Source: Delphinapterus leucas (taxonomy: Eukaryota > Chordata > Mammalia > Artiodactyla > Monodontidae). From it: 64,000 bases of DNA. The position numbers were made by a program, and so were the translations under genes. The notes below the pieces were generated by a model. It did not search any database. It was not told the origin of the DNA and was given only the letters and a program-made list of their open reading frames with translations. The stretch's first letter is position 1. Each line of letters begins with the position of its first letter. This document shows positions 48,521-61,448 of the stretch, piece after piece. Location: positions 64,441,566-64,505,565 of the forward strand of contig NW_022098076.1 of the NCBI RefSeq assembly GCF_002288925.2, read 5' to 3'.

Positions 48521-50175
48521 AAAAATGATCTCAGGCAAGTTATTTTCCTTCCCTGTCTTCGGCAAGGCTTGCCTTATGGAAAGTGTTTTGTTATAAACCT
48601 CACACACCTGCTAACCATTGGCAGCACAGGGCTCTTCCCAGAATTTATGTGCCCTGGCAAACTTGCCAGTTAGGTAAGTCTTTACAAAGTGAATGTTGGT
48701 TTCGATTTTTTTTTCTGTAAGTGCTTTGAAGATGTCATGGGAATATTATTGTTTTTTTTTTTTTTTTTTGACCAGTAGGTTATTAAATTCCTATTAAACC
48801 AAAAGATCTTTATATGCTACATGCCTAAAGGACAACCTGTGGCTTTCTGGTATAAGAATAGAACCCCAAATATCTAAAATATAGACGTCCTCAGGTTTCA
48901 TTGGTTCCTGACGTGGTTACCCCGCTGATGTGCTGTTTCTGTGCCTGGACACTTCTTATGTGACCTTTTACCACCACAGATTCTGTGGCTGCAGGAGCAG
49001 AAGAACCCTTGCTCCTCCACAGCTCTTTCGCTTCCCAGCTCACCCCCAGTTCTACTTGAGTCTGCTGCCATTCACTTCCTAAGGCAGGGCCTGAAGCAAC
49101 GAGATGGAGCATAAAAGGGGAAAGAGAAGTCTGCAAGGTGAAGGAAAGCCCTGGCAGGTGTTTGCTACTCTCTGCCTTTGTTCTACTAGGTTGGCCGGCA
49201 GCATGAAAGCAGGAAAATACTTCCTGGACGTTCCTTAGTTCCCCCAAGAGAAATGTAATTCTGGAAGCCTTCACTCGTTTCTGTGCCAGGGTTCAGGCTT
49301 AGTCCTGGGTTCACAGCCCAGTGGGGGAAAATGGCATGTAAACATTCATGCACAGTATATTCAGTGCCAGGGCAGAGGAACTAATACTGCTTTGGTTGTC
49401 TTGGAAGCCATCAACAAGAAGAGAAAATCATTTGTGTTGGGTCCTGAAGGTTGATTTCCAAGGTCACTGGTTGCTACGTACAACTGAACTCATTCTTGGT
49501 TGTCTTATGTGGCAAATAGCCATTTGTGGGCTCGTCAGGGAACCAAACTACCAAAGATAACATTGCTTCTGGGGGAAATTGTTTCTGTTTTCACAAATGT
49601 AACTTTGGTACACAACCCATTTATAAGTTGCTATAATATAATTGTTTATTTTTATGACTACTTATATATAACAGTGCTTCATTGAGAAGCTTTCTGGTCA
49701 AGTTCCCATTGAGATTTTTTTCAGCAGTGATAGTGGAGTTATACTAATGCCCCGTTAGCGTTCTTGCTCAGTGCCCACTTTGACCATTAACATGCATTTG
49801 TAGGGCTTGGGTTGAGCACTCAGTCTGTGGCCATGAGAAAGATCCAGGCTGTGGAACCCACATGCACATCAAAACTACCTCATTGTAACAACTTAAATAA
49901 TTAGTTAAGTACAGTAATCATAAAACTATAAAAATCAATTAGTGACAGGTGGTGTATGAAAATAAATCACAAAACAAGTACAGTGAAAGAATAAGCACCC
50001 AAACTCTGAAAGTACCTACTAATTCATACTGTGGGAAATGATATTTCTAAAAGCCTAATGAGTTTTTACTGTAAATATCCATTAATCTATGATGGTTCCT
50101 TTATAGCTTGTAATACTTTTCTCAACATTTGAACTTCTTTCTAATCTACTCTTTCCCCCAGGAATTATATAAATG
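48521..50175. other. Unassigned non-coding sequence
   Basis: It includes a T run near 48751-48769. At 48890-49275 a GC-richer block carries a 127-residue minus frame with no recognisable domain. That block could be an old LTR or other repeat I cannot name. Confidence 0.45.
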
Positions 50176-50179
50176 CTTC

Positions 50180-50640
50180 TGTTCCCCATGTGATCTGGCT
50201 CCTCTTTATCAACATTTCTTTTTTCCAGCCTCTCCCGTGAGTTCTAGGTTCCATCGTACTGAATGAAGTGCCAGCAGTTCCTTAGATGAGCCAAGCTCTG
50301 TCCTGTCTGGTCTTTGGTATGTCCCTCTCCCCATGCCCAACTTGGCAACTCCACCCCTTTTGGGACTCGGCTTAGAAGTCAGGTATCCTTGGCCATACTT
50401 CCCTGACATGACATGTCAAGGCTACATAGATGTTTCTACATGCTCTACCAAACCTACAAAAATACTTGGATGTGTCCTTATCACAAAGTTGTACCTATTA
50501 GTCCCCTTATCTAGACCTTTAGACTGCTTTTAGTCCATTATTTCATCCCAAGAACTTTAGCCCAGTGACTGACATGTAGGAGACACTCAAATATAAATAT
50601 AAATACTATATATATGTTGAATAAATTAGTAGGTTTTATT
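50180..50640 (+). repeat. Ancient LINE 3' region (L2-like; family uncertain)
   Basis: 'catgtgatctggctcctcttt' begins a stretch paralleling the L2-like copies at 32050 and 37095. It ends with the L2-type tail 'cccagtgactgacatgtagg' and 'gttgaataaatt'. Confidence 0.55.
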
Positions 50641-51860
50641 TATTTTTGCCTCTTTTCTCTCCAAAATGTTTTAATTAACTGATAGCCATGCTCTTCACTG
50701 GCTATCATTAACGCATCAAAATGCATAGATGTGTGGAACCAACAAATTTATACTTTCTTAATTTGGGTCCTCACATAATCATATGAGGAGCAGGTGGCAA
50801 CAGAAACATGGTATATTGTGATAGGTGTAGCTTGATTCTGTGACATCTTACATTCAGGAAATTCAAGGTATGTTTTTTACATAGATTTATTTGCTACTCC
50901 AAGTATTGTATTTTGAATTCTGTTTGTTTAGGATTCATTTTACATATTGAAGAATTTCCTTCTTGTGCTAAGGTACTTTGTGTTTATTTTTTGTTTGCTT
51001 ATTTGCTTGTAGTCCTTTCTTTGAATTGCTGGAACCCAGAGCTCCAGTGACCTACATGCACTTCAGACTCTACACAGTGGCCTGAATTTACTGCCATCTC
51101 ATTGGATGGCAGTAAGCTAAACATTTGAAAAATTACTGCATCTCAGGGTACCAAAGGAGGTCACTGGAATTTAGTCTGGCTAATAAGTTTTTTTCTCCTA
51201 TTTATTTTCCCTTGTCACTGTTGCTCTGGGCTCCTTAGGAATTTATGAAGAGTATATTGCTTTTTTTTTTTTTTTTTAAACTTAAAAATCATCTACACTG
51301 ATGTTCTTTAAGGAGAAAATAACCAAATATCACGTCTAAAAATAAGTTATTTCAGAGATGGTACATGACAGTCCCACCAATGCAATGAAAAACTATATTC
51401 GTCATAATATAGATACTCTGAGTATCAAATACTGTGGAAATTGCAAGCATTTTGCTCCCATTCTCAATATAATAAAGACAAAAAATACCAATAAGACTAA
51501 AAACCATTTTCCAGCCAGGCACTGTGAAATGATTGTGACTCAGAGCTGCTTAGGTCTCTGGGCACATAGGATGCCAGTGTTTTGTTTCTGCAGAGCCTAG
51601 ATCAACTAAACATACATGTTTCTTGTTTGTTCACATAACTTTATAGCTGTTGCATCATTTCATTAAAGTTAAAAGGGGAAATTTGTTTTCATAGCAGCCG
51701 AGGCGTTACTCATCACATCTTTTTGAATCCCTACTATGTGCCATTTAGGAGCACTGCTCATCTCAGAGTCCTGCTGTGCCTCATCCTTAGGGTGAGGGAC
51801 CTCTTCACCTAGGGTGTGTTTCATTTCTGCCTTGGGGCTGCCCTGGCCCTCACCCGTAAA
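50641..51860. other. Unassigned non-coding sequence
   Basis: No gene or repeat named. T run near 51261-51278. An 80-residue plus frame (51358-51600) is unsupported. Confidence 0.45.
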
Positions 51861-52091
51861 AGTACCTGATTTTTTTTTTTTTTTTTTTGCGTTACGCGGG
51901 CCTCTCACTGTTATGGTGTCTCCCGTTGCGGAGCACAGGCTCCGGATGCGCAGGCTCAGCGGCCATGGCTCACGGGCCCAGCCACTCCGCAGCATGTGGG
52001 ATCTTCCCGGACCTGGGCACGAACCCGTGTCCCCTGTATCGGCAGGCGGACTCTCAGCCACTGCGCCACCAGGGAAGCCTGAGTACCTGAT
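51861..52091 (-). repeat. CHR-type SINE with 10-bp TSD (SINE 5)
   Basis: Flanked by agtacctgat at 51861-51870 and 52082-52091. The T-run tail is at 51870-51888, the body starts gcgttacgcgggcctctcac, and the head ends at about 52079. It still holds many CpGs, suggesting a relatively young copy. Overlapping frames of 67-130 residues are read-through. Confidence 0.94.
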
Positions 52092-52735
52092 ATTATATTT
52101 CAGTTTTTATCCTACCCTCTCCCTTCTTACAGACTTGCCGACCTTTGTCATCCTCTCCTATATTAGAGAGAGAATCTGTTGCCTAAGTATCGTCAGGTGT
52201 TGAGAAGGTGTTAAAAGAAGCGTAGCTCCAACCCTATTGTGACTTATATAGTCTCAGCATCGTGGCCGCTGGACGTGGCAATTCTGGAAGGCCTTCCGTA
52301 GCTCAGTGCTGAGTTGATTCAGTCTAGTGAAACTTGATCGCCTCTTAGTAAACAGGATTTCTGGAGAGCAAGTATGATGTTAGCAAGAGTAGGCCTTGTT
52401 TTCCCTTGACCACATGAGTGAGAGAGATTTGCTGTTTTCTCATTTTAGTGTAGCCCTTTCAAGTTCAGATATTAGGTTTTTGAACCCTCATTATATTCTT
52501 AACAGGTGGAAATTTATTTTTGTTTTCTACTACTTTTCAAGGGGAAAACATGTTTTTAATTTGTCAGCTGCCTTTAAAGGAAAAGGACTTTGGGGAGGAC
52601 TCTGAACACCAGCCTTCCAGCAGGGTTGAACGTATGGGCTGTGATATTCTGTGTTCTCCTTCTCCCTCTTGCTGACCGTGGGCAGGTGCCCCTCCTCAAG
52701 TTATCTGTCTTGGCAGAGCACGGCTACTGAATTGG
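52092..52735. other. Unassigned non-coding sequence
   Basis: No gene recognised. Positions 52190-52310 keep a cluster of CpGs without a repeat signature. Confidence 0.4.
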
Positions 52736-52739
52736 ATTT

Positions 52740-52862
52740 AGCCATTGATCCAGTGAGACTGAGTTCCTTTGGCATTCTGTCATCTCTGTACTTCCGTATG
52801 GTACCTGGTCTGTCGTAGATGTTTAATACATGTTTTATGAATAAATTTGCTTTTATAATGTC
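52740..52862 (+). repeat. L2-type LINE 3' end, tentative
   Basis: 'ctgtcatctctgtacttccg', 'ggtacctggtctgtcgtagatg', 'tttaatacatgttttatgaataaa' follow the L2 3'-end pattern. Confidence 0.55.
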
Positions 52863-54595
52863 TCCTGAACAATTTGTGTGTCAAGTCAGGGAGCAGGCTT
52901 CTTTTCTAATGGTTCTGCTTAGGAGAATCTTAAGTATTCAACTGAATATCCACTTGCATTTTACCAGGTGTCCTGGGGCAGTAGAATGCACATAAATTAA
53001 TGGAGCCTGTTACCTAGGAAAGGCAAACACACCTCATCAGAGAGGATTAGGCTGAGATATGCTTTTACTGGCCAAAGAAATGAGCCCCTTCTCCTCCAGC
53101 CTGACATTTTACTTGAGCAGAATCCATAGGACATATTCTTCTGTTACAGCTGTGCTTCATTACTTGGTAGGGAATGTTGTTGAATTCCCTGCTATAAACA
53201 GAATGTATGAAAATAATGACAACTTAGGAAAGTGTTACCATGAAGGTTTGATTTTAATTCTGTAACAAAGCTGGAACTACCAGGAGAGCCATCAAACACA
53301 ATTCCCCAGTTATTTTTTTTAATGACAATTAAATGTTTAAACTTTCGGTATAATGGCTTCCTAAAGCTAATCTATTTATTCTCAGAAATTTTAAGTCTAT
53401 CTTGTTATTATTGTCAGTAGTAGTTTTAGTGTTCCAAGAACCTTGTGGCCTGCCCCAGACTTTTACATGAATTCTCTAACTTGGCAAAGGTTAATTTTCA
53501 GCTTACTAATATTTTTGAAAAATAGTTCATGGAACAATCTAGACCTCTTGAGTTGTGTCTTTCTACCAGCTCTGTATCTCCCGTTAGTTATTTTGCAGTC
53601 AACAAGTTGGGGGTGCCACCACTCCAGAAACTTTCCTTGTAGTCCTGGGATCCCAAGAGTTCTACCTTAAATATTTCATCATGAAGGTGTTAGTGTCTCT
53701 TCAATTGAAGTTACTTAATTCACAGTCCTTTTTTGGACGAACCAAGTCTTTGAGTCATTAAATAAATCCAAGCATTGAGAATTATTTCATTTGCAGTCAA
53801 GATTCAGAGAAAAGATAAGGACTTCGTATGTTATAGGAAGTCCTCTGCGTCCTGATATTTACATTCTGGTCCCAATGACTGCCCGAATGAGTTTTCTAAC
53901 ATGGAGCTGATATCACCTACTCCCAAAGCAGCATCTAAGAGTCTGCCAATTTAGATGAAGCAACTTCTGAAATAATTGGTCAGTATAGGAGAGAATGAGG
54001 TTTTCCTAAAGCCATGGCCTCTAGGTTGTTGTTTTTATTTCTCAGTTTTTATTTAGTTTTTGGTCAGTCTCCTGAAGGGTCCGGAAAATGGAAAAGATTG
54101 CCCTTAACTTTCATGACTTAAGTTCACACTGTAAGAGAAAATGCTCACCCAAAAGAAAATAGAAAGTAAAACCCTCTTTATCTTAGAATTGGACGTAAGC
54201 TTAAAGGCTTTTCTTTAGTCATTTCATGACTGCCGTGGAATTGTGAACACTTGAGTACCACAACAGTCAAATTTCTAACTTATCCCCTGATCAGAATGAA
54301 AACGATAGCAATTCACTTGACCTTTAAATTTAGGCCTTGTTTTCTATAGTATGATTTCATAATATATTCTAAACACTGTTTCTCATCTCTTTACCCATGT
54401 TATATCATTCCCCTCTTATTTAGACATATAAGAGAACTGCCATTCATCATAATCTTGAAATTCATTTATAATAGTTCATAATAATTTATGTATAATATCA
54501 CTGCAGTAAGAAAACATTGACTGTTTTTTAAATGAATTTCTAAAATATATCCCACTTTCCACTTTGCTTTCTGAAAGAAGAGTTTTGGAGAGTCA
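52863..54595. other. Unassigned non-coding sequence
   Basis: No gene or repeat recognised; frames up to 75 residues only. Confidence 0.5.
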
Positions 54596-54597
54596 GA

Positions 54598-54785
54598 GGA
54601 TTTTAAGAGTAGAATGAATCTTGGAAGCCATTGTGGATAAGGGGGCTCACTTTGCAACTGAGGAAAGTGAGACTCAGTTTCAGTGGCTCACCTGAGAATA
54701 GTGAATTCATGAGCTAGTGCAGTGGTAACTACAGATCTTGGTTTTCTGATTACTTTTCATTGCACTGCTCCTTTTGATTATATCA
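54598..54785 (-). repeat. MIR SINE remnant, tentative
   Basis: 'tttgcaactgaggaaagtgag' and 'ttttcattgcactgctcc' suggest a reverse-complement MIR core, but the middle is badly diverged. Confidence 0.45.
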
Positions 54786-57700
54786 GACTGCCTCTTTTAA
54801 ACCAAGTTTTGTACCAGTAATCAGATTTTGCAAGGGTCATCAGGGCCATTATATCACTGACCTTGTCTATGTCCTTGTTATTATTACACCCAGCTAATTC
54901 CGGTATAGAAAATGAAAGTGCTTAATTATGATCCCACCTTGGTTTTCACTATTTCTGTGCCTATGCTTATTTATTTATTAATCCACATTACTTCTGCCCT
55001 TCACATCTGAGAACTAGAAAATTTGTGCTTGGATGCTTTACTGTTAATAATCCTTTGCCTTACAGTGCCTGAAACTTATTTTTATCACATTTACTGAAAT
55101 GTGTACAGGAATATGGTTTCAGAGAGAGTGCTAGACTGTATCTTTTACATTTAACAAAAAAGTTCTTTGGAGCTAATGCCCTTGGGATACTTGATAATGA
55201 AAGTCGGAAGGGTGTTAAAAATCTAATTTAGAAAGACTTCACCAATTTGGTAAATAGAAAAATTCTGAATAGTGAGTCTGATAGCAAATATACATTTGTT
55301 AGACTTTTGATTGGTTATGGATATGTGCTGAACTTTATGAGTATAAAAGCACAAATATCAGAACGTATTGTAGTCTATCTTATATTTTTTCTTGAAGTAC
55401 TTAAAATATTATCCCTTTGAACCTGCTTCACAGTTTTTTCTTGTTAAAGAATGCAGCAATAATGGCTTTAAACATGAACTCTTAAAACAAATTATTGGGA
55501 CCAGAGCTTTTGTATTCTTTATCGACTTTTATCTTGACCAAAGAACAATAATATGTACCCTTTATTTTCATAGTGCTTGCTATATTGTAAAGAAAACCAG
55601 ACAAAGCCCTGAGTTTCCTTTTGAAATAAGACTGATTTTTTTTTAATGGCCAGAGAAGCTGAAGAAAAAAATCCAAAACTTGGAATTTAGGATTTTACAA
55701 CCTATAATCACATATTCTGTGTCTACCACTGTCCATCCTTCTACTCCCAACACCACCACCTATACCTGACCCCCAACCCTTTGCAACACTATATGTATTT
55801 CAAATGTCACCTAAAATACAAACTTAGTCCTATGATTAAGTCCTAGATACTGTTAAGTACTCAATTAGAAAGGCCTGTGGTTTCTAATGCAGAGAGTTTA
55901 CGACCTGGTGTGTTTCAGCTAATTTTAATTCTTTTAGATGTGTTGTACACAAATTCCTTGATTACCTCCTACATCTCTCTTAATCTGGGTTACTGAACAT
56001 AATAATAAGGTTTTGCTTTTTTTTTTTTTTTAATAGACCCATTCATCACTCGGATCTTTTAGCACTTCACAAACAGCTGGTGGCAAGCGGTGTTACTGAC
56101 ATTCTTTTAGAGTTTTTTTAGTTGCTTTTTTTTTTTTTTATTACACTTGACTGTCATGAGCATGACCAAGGAAGGAAAAAGGGAGACCAGCTTTCGTTTA
56201 ATCCATGGTGATCACAGAAGTCCCCATTAATAGTTCAGACTGATTTGACAGTAACTTGTACTTGCAAAATATGAGGCTCACTCCAACTTTTCTTTCTCTT
56301 TTTCCTTTTTTTTAAATAAAATCTTCTCTTCGATGGAAACAAAGTTTTAGTTTTAGCCGGAATATTTTGTTCTTATTTTAGAGGACTATTCCTTAGTCCC
56401 TTTACCTTCATCATCATGGGAGGGGCCTATCAATTCTCCTGTACCTCATTTGATTTGTAAAAAATTCCTAACTTGTCCTGAAAGTGAGCTGACTCATCCA
56501 TTTTGGTTAAGTGTCTCCAGTGGTGTGTTGGTAAACGTTTATCAACCAGCACTCAGGGCCAGGATGAGGTAGAGTGGGACTGATTTATAGCGTGTGCCAA
56601 TTACCATGATGAAAATACTCCTGTGGACAATTCCAACCTACCAGTATGATGTTACTAAGCGGAAGATTGATGAAGGCTGTGAAGTAGCACAGTACTATAC
56701 AATCTTCCCACCATGTGGACAACAGATGTAAATAGCCTTAAAAGCACAGGTCACAGTAAAATGTCATAAAGTATTTAGGAAGTGATACATTTTGAGTTTT
56801 TATTATATTTGATTTTAACATAATTTATTGAATTGTAATTTTATATTATTAGATAATGGATGCGGTTAAACAGGTGGCCCACAAAATGCCTGAAATTTAA
56901 CAGTCTGCTCCCTGAGTTGGTATGAAGCCTCCTTAGAAGATCCCTGTTAATGTTTGGCGGCCCTGAGTCCAGCTACATGTGATTTGTTTCTTTGATTATT
57001 GTCCTTACCTTTGAAAATGCTGCTGCTTACTCTCTGTAGTTAACACATTGTTTTTCTCGTCATCATTAATATAAATATTTTAATAAGTTGCTTAGGTTTG
57101 CTAATATGCTTTTGCTTCTACATAAAATAAGTTAAAGATAGGTGTTCATTATCCCTTAGAAACTTAAAACCCAAGAAAAGATAGTACTAGTCATGGAGAG
57201 AATAGAAATATTTAAAATGTAAACATTGAAAAATAACTGAGTTAAATCTTCATGTTTCCCCAAACTTAGGTAAGGAAAAGATGTTCCATTCCATTCTGAT
57301 TAGTTCAGTACTGCCTTTGGTGGATTAAAATATATTTTGTTGAGCACTGCCCCCATCTTTTTCAATTTTTGTATGAATAGATACTGATTTTGGAGACATT
57401 CCTTCACATTCCAGACAGGAAAACAGTGTTAGTCATTATACTGTTGTGTGCTAGATCAGCTTCAAAGAGCAAAGGACACTCCCACAGTCTGCCCAGGACG
57501 GACTTTGGAGACTACTGGGCACACATGAAGAATGTTTAGGGCTTGTTGGCGAATAACAGAGGGAGAAGGGGTTTCCTTTTACTAAAGAAGAATGCTCAGC
57601 GGGCTGGTCAGGGTTGACAGTGACATGCCAGTCTTGTCACTGGAGACCACAGCGTGTGAATTTCTCTTCCGTTACCAACGGAGAACGCTTGGTAGCAACC

Positions 57701-58005
57701 CAAGCTCTCCCCAAAGAGAGGCATGCTGTAGAAATGTCTAACCTTTTATATGGTTAGATCATTAGAGAACTTATTAGCTGAGCTTGTCCAGAAATGCATT
57801 TCCTGAACAGTTTTCATAGTTTTGCTCTTACTGAGAACAGTTACAAGCAGCAGTTAAATAAAGAATATATTTCCTACTTTATATTTCATATTTCTTCTAT
57901 TATAGCTGATGTGATAAATTATTTTTAGAGTTTACTAACAGGAGGTCATTTCTTTCCCTTACAGCACAGTTTTCTTTTTCTTAAGATAAGGATTCTTAAC
58001 CTTTA
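54786..58005. other. Unassigned non-coding sequence, about 3.2 kb
   Basis: It is AT-rich, with T runs at 56019-56031 and 56127-56139. Two CpG-bearing non-repeat patches stand out: 56045-56105 and 57480-57720. The second contains gttacca and tggtagcaac half-sites around 57672-57701. No exon found. Confidence 0.45.
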
Positions 58006-58009
58006 AAAT

Positions 58010-58078
58010 AGTGAATCACTATATTGTATACCTGTAACGTATAATATTGTGTATCAACTATAGTTGAATTAAAAAGAA
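58010..58078 (+). mobile_element. Short L1 3' terminus, sense orientation
   Basis: 'ctatattgtatacctgtaac' and 'tatcaactatagttgaatta' followed by an A-rich tail match the reverse complement of the fragment at 12505-12593. It is the only L1 piece I see on the plus strand. Confidence 0.7.
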
Positions 58079-58471
58079 AGCAAAAACAGATAAGGATTCT
58101 ATGTAACATATTAATCCTTGCAGTTTTTATTTTGGTGATCAAGAATTGAAAGTTAACTTTAACAGGTGTGTGTTAATACGTGTGATTGAGACTTGTTTCC
58201 TGATCACTCTTCATGTTTGACTTTTCTCTCTTTTGTATCTATGTCATTCTTTATCAGCAAGCGCCGATCTTCTAACAGAAGGTAGGGCATACATAATAAA
58301 CACTTTAGTCTAAAGAGGTGTTAATGGAAAAAGTAATAGTCATATTTGCGATGTAATTTATGCCATGCTGGTAGGTGCTGTTGGTTGTCTGTAATCCCAG
58401 TTGCTGTTCCCAGTCACCATTCTCTACTCCATCATTTGCTCCACCAGTAGGATCCTGATTTGGGGCATGTT
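58079..58471. other. Unassigned non-coding sequence
   Basis: The right part, from 58305, belongs to a 103-residue minus-strand frame that reads through the tandem repeat at 58472-58566. Its product is not recognised. Confidence 0.4.
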
Positions 58472-58566
58472 GTGATTGACCTATTATGTTCAGAAGTATA
58501 TGATGTGATTGACCTATTATGTTCAGAAATATATGATGTGATTGAGGGGTTATGTCCAGAAATACC
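58472..58566. repeat. 33-bp tandem repeat, about 2.9 units
   Basis: Units are 58472-58504, 58505-58537 and a partial, more diverged 58538-58566. Units 1 and 2 differ at one base. The unit is 11 codons long and lies in an open minus-strand frame (58305-58616), giving repeated QSHHI(F/L)LNIIG. Coding status unknown. Confidence 0.92.
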
Positions 58567-61445
58567 ATTACCTGGTGTTTCACAGAGAGTGCTATGGCAC
58601 TGCACAAACAGTGCAAATATCAGAGATGGGAAGAGATATCATATGGCAAAAGGGTGATGGCGCCTCTCATCACCACAGTGGGGAGAACAACACTGACCCA
58701 ATGTGGAGAATGCCTCCAGCATCCAACACACAAGTCAGAGAAAGGAATTTCATCATCTCTAAGACTAAGAAGCTGTTTCAAAGATTAACGTACTGAATGG
58801 CGACTTCTTTCCCTGAACATTTCAACGTAGACCATTCCTGTGACGCTGGGGGTCCTGGCACACAGTGAACTGTTAGGATCCTTTATTCTCATTGCCAGAA
58901 TGCAGAAATGCAGAGTGAGCATAACCAGGGAAGCAGCATCCTAGCATCATTAAGATTCATTGAATTACATGTCACACAAGACCACTTTGTGAAGCCTAGC
59001 AGGTGTGTTACCTTCCAGACAATCCCATTCCTGGATGACATCTGTGGTCAGCATGGTAATATAGCTGACAGAATAATTTCCAGTTTCTGGTCTCATGTAT
59101 TCAAATCCAGGTACTATGTTTTGAGTAGCCATATGCCTCTGGCTAGGCTATATTTAGATATACTATTATATTTGCATTGTTCTTTGACCATACTCATTTT
59201 AAACTATTCATTAGATTTTAAAAATTATACTGTAGAATGGTTGAAGCTTTCACAGGAAAATAAGCTGGTTTATATAATTAATTATTTAACAACTTATGAA
59301 GAGTTATAGCACATGAGAGAACTTTTTTCAATTAAAACATGGTTATAAGACTCCAGGTATAACATTCTATTCTATTTTATGTTTAAGTAGACTACTGAAA
59401 TAAATTTTCACATTTCATTGATGAACAAGTTTATTACCTAAAAGAAAATGTAATCAGTTAAAAAAAAATTGCACCATGAGAAGCTAAATATGTCTCATTT
59501 TGCATGGCTGTTTTGTTATTAGTCTCATAAAGGAAAGTTATTAAAATATTGTACCAGGAAAGTACACCTGTAAATAATATAGACTTACTGGAAAATTACA
59601 TAAGAAGTGGATACAAAGAAGAGAGCTTGGACAAATACGTTACAAAATGTTAACATATAAAGAGATATCACTATTTCACTGCTCTTTGTAGTTTATTTGA
59701 CTTCCTTTACTTGTGAAATAAATATATTTTATATTACCATATGAGCCTTCTTAAATTTCTGGACTGTTTAAAATGAAATTTATTGCCATATCAGGGTTTC
59801 TAAATGGAAGAGTCTTTTTGGAAGAATGCCATTGGCCCAATGAGATAGGAGAAATGCTCTGTGTAATTTGAAAACACATTCCTCTAGGTGAATTAAAAGG
59901 CTAAGGAAACCAGTTTAAAAGTTAATATAATTCTCTTGGGAGATACCATTACATTCAAAGATACTGAAATTATCTCCAAAATGTTGTACGAGAAATTTAT
60001 TAACTTTTGACTCATAAAACCTCCTGCATGTGAGGTTGCATTTCTATTTGTATTTGTTTTTGTTAACCAGTTTTATTTACGTTAGAAGAGGCTTTCAGTT
60101 TCATCTTTAGTACTTGAGAGTGAAATCACCTGTTGGTACACTAATTTTTGCAGGATTATGTATCCCTTGCATAAATCTATTCTTTGCATTTGCATTCATG
60201 GAGTTCTACCTGGGTCTCTCATTGCTCCTGGATGGGGAGGGGGGAATGGAATTTTTCTGTCGCTGTAACAAAATATTTTGAAGTACTTAATGCAAATTGC
60301 TCATTTCATTCTTTGTTTACATATTTCATTGTACTCTTCCGGTTTGTGTACTGTACAATGTTTGAAGTTCTTATTCTGTATCTCAATGTGCCTAACATAG
60401 TGTTTGGGGCAACTGACAGAAAGAGAAGTTGACTTGTAGATTTTTAAAGTACAATCTGGACCATCAGTGCTGTGGAATTTGATGCTGAGATGCTTTTTTT
60501 AGGGGATTCCTAGGTACTTGATTGGCTGGTTTGAAGTATTGGAAGTGACTACTGAACAAGGGGTGTGCGGTGGGGTGGAATCAGAGTCTGGTCTCTGGAT
60601 AATGGTCTGTGTAGAATCTAAGCAACTAAACAAGGTGTATTTGTCCACAGACTTGAAAATACACTGTTGGTGATCCCTGTGTTCTCTGTTACCATTTCCC
60701 CTCTTAAGCAGATGATGGAATTAATTTCAAGAATTAAAACTATTGCCCTAATTATTTTAATATACATCTTAGTTCTAGTTCCTCCTTTATGCTTTCTCCA
60801 ACCTGAATTGATAGGGTTCTAAATGTGTTTATTCCTTTTCTTTTTTGTCTTTACCTCTTTTTCCTTTACCTTTTACTTTGTTTCACTTAGGCATTAGATT
60901 GAAAACCTCTAACTCTGCTTCATGCTGTTGCCCTTTTTTTCTTTCTTTTCTCTCCTTTTCTTTCATTTTTCTTGGTGCTTTCTTATTTCTCTGGTACTCA
61001 AATTGTGTGCGTCAAATTAATGCTATGGAACTTTACACTGAAACTTGGTTAAAATGGCAATTTATATAGTATGTATATTTTACTATAATATGAAAATATA
61101 TTAACTTTCTGATAAAACATTAAAAGTGTCCTATTGATGGATAGCTCGCAATATAGCACAGGGTAAACCTCTTGAAGATGAAAACATGGTGGAGTACAGT
61201 CCTGAAGCTGTATTACTGCCAGCCTCATGCCTCTTCACACAGCAGGTCTACAGCATCACCAACTAGCCTTAGAGCTTGAGCAGGTTGGGGAAGTTTTCCT
61301 CCAGCCTCAGAATGCCTTCACCTATGTTAAAGCCAAATGCTCACATAAGTCTCTTCCCCATTTGTACTGTTTCTATTCTCTAGGCGCTTTTATTGGGCAA
61401 AATGTCTACTGGGGACATTTTGCCTAACAGTATTTGTTTCCTTGG
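58567..61445. other. Unassigned non-coding sequence, about 2.9 kb
   Basis: The stretch 58567-59130 is GC-richer than its surroundings and could be a decayed retrocopy or old repeat I cannot name. A 133-residue plus frame (58908-59309) starts in it and runs into AT-rich DNA; it has no recognisable domain. The remainder shows nothing. Confidence 0.4.
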
Positions 61446-61448
61446 AAT

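Noticed and set aside
48891..49274. 127-residue minus frame as a possible exon
   Set aside because: No recognisable domain, no conserved splice context, and GC-richer DNA makes a chance frame likely. An unidentified old repeat is an alternative.
58908..59309. 133-residue plus frame as a possible gene
   Set aside because: It begins in a GC-richer patch and runs into AT-rich DNA, with a composition drift typical of chance. No family resemblance.
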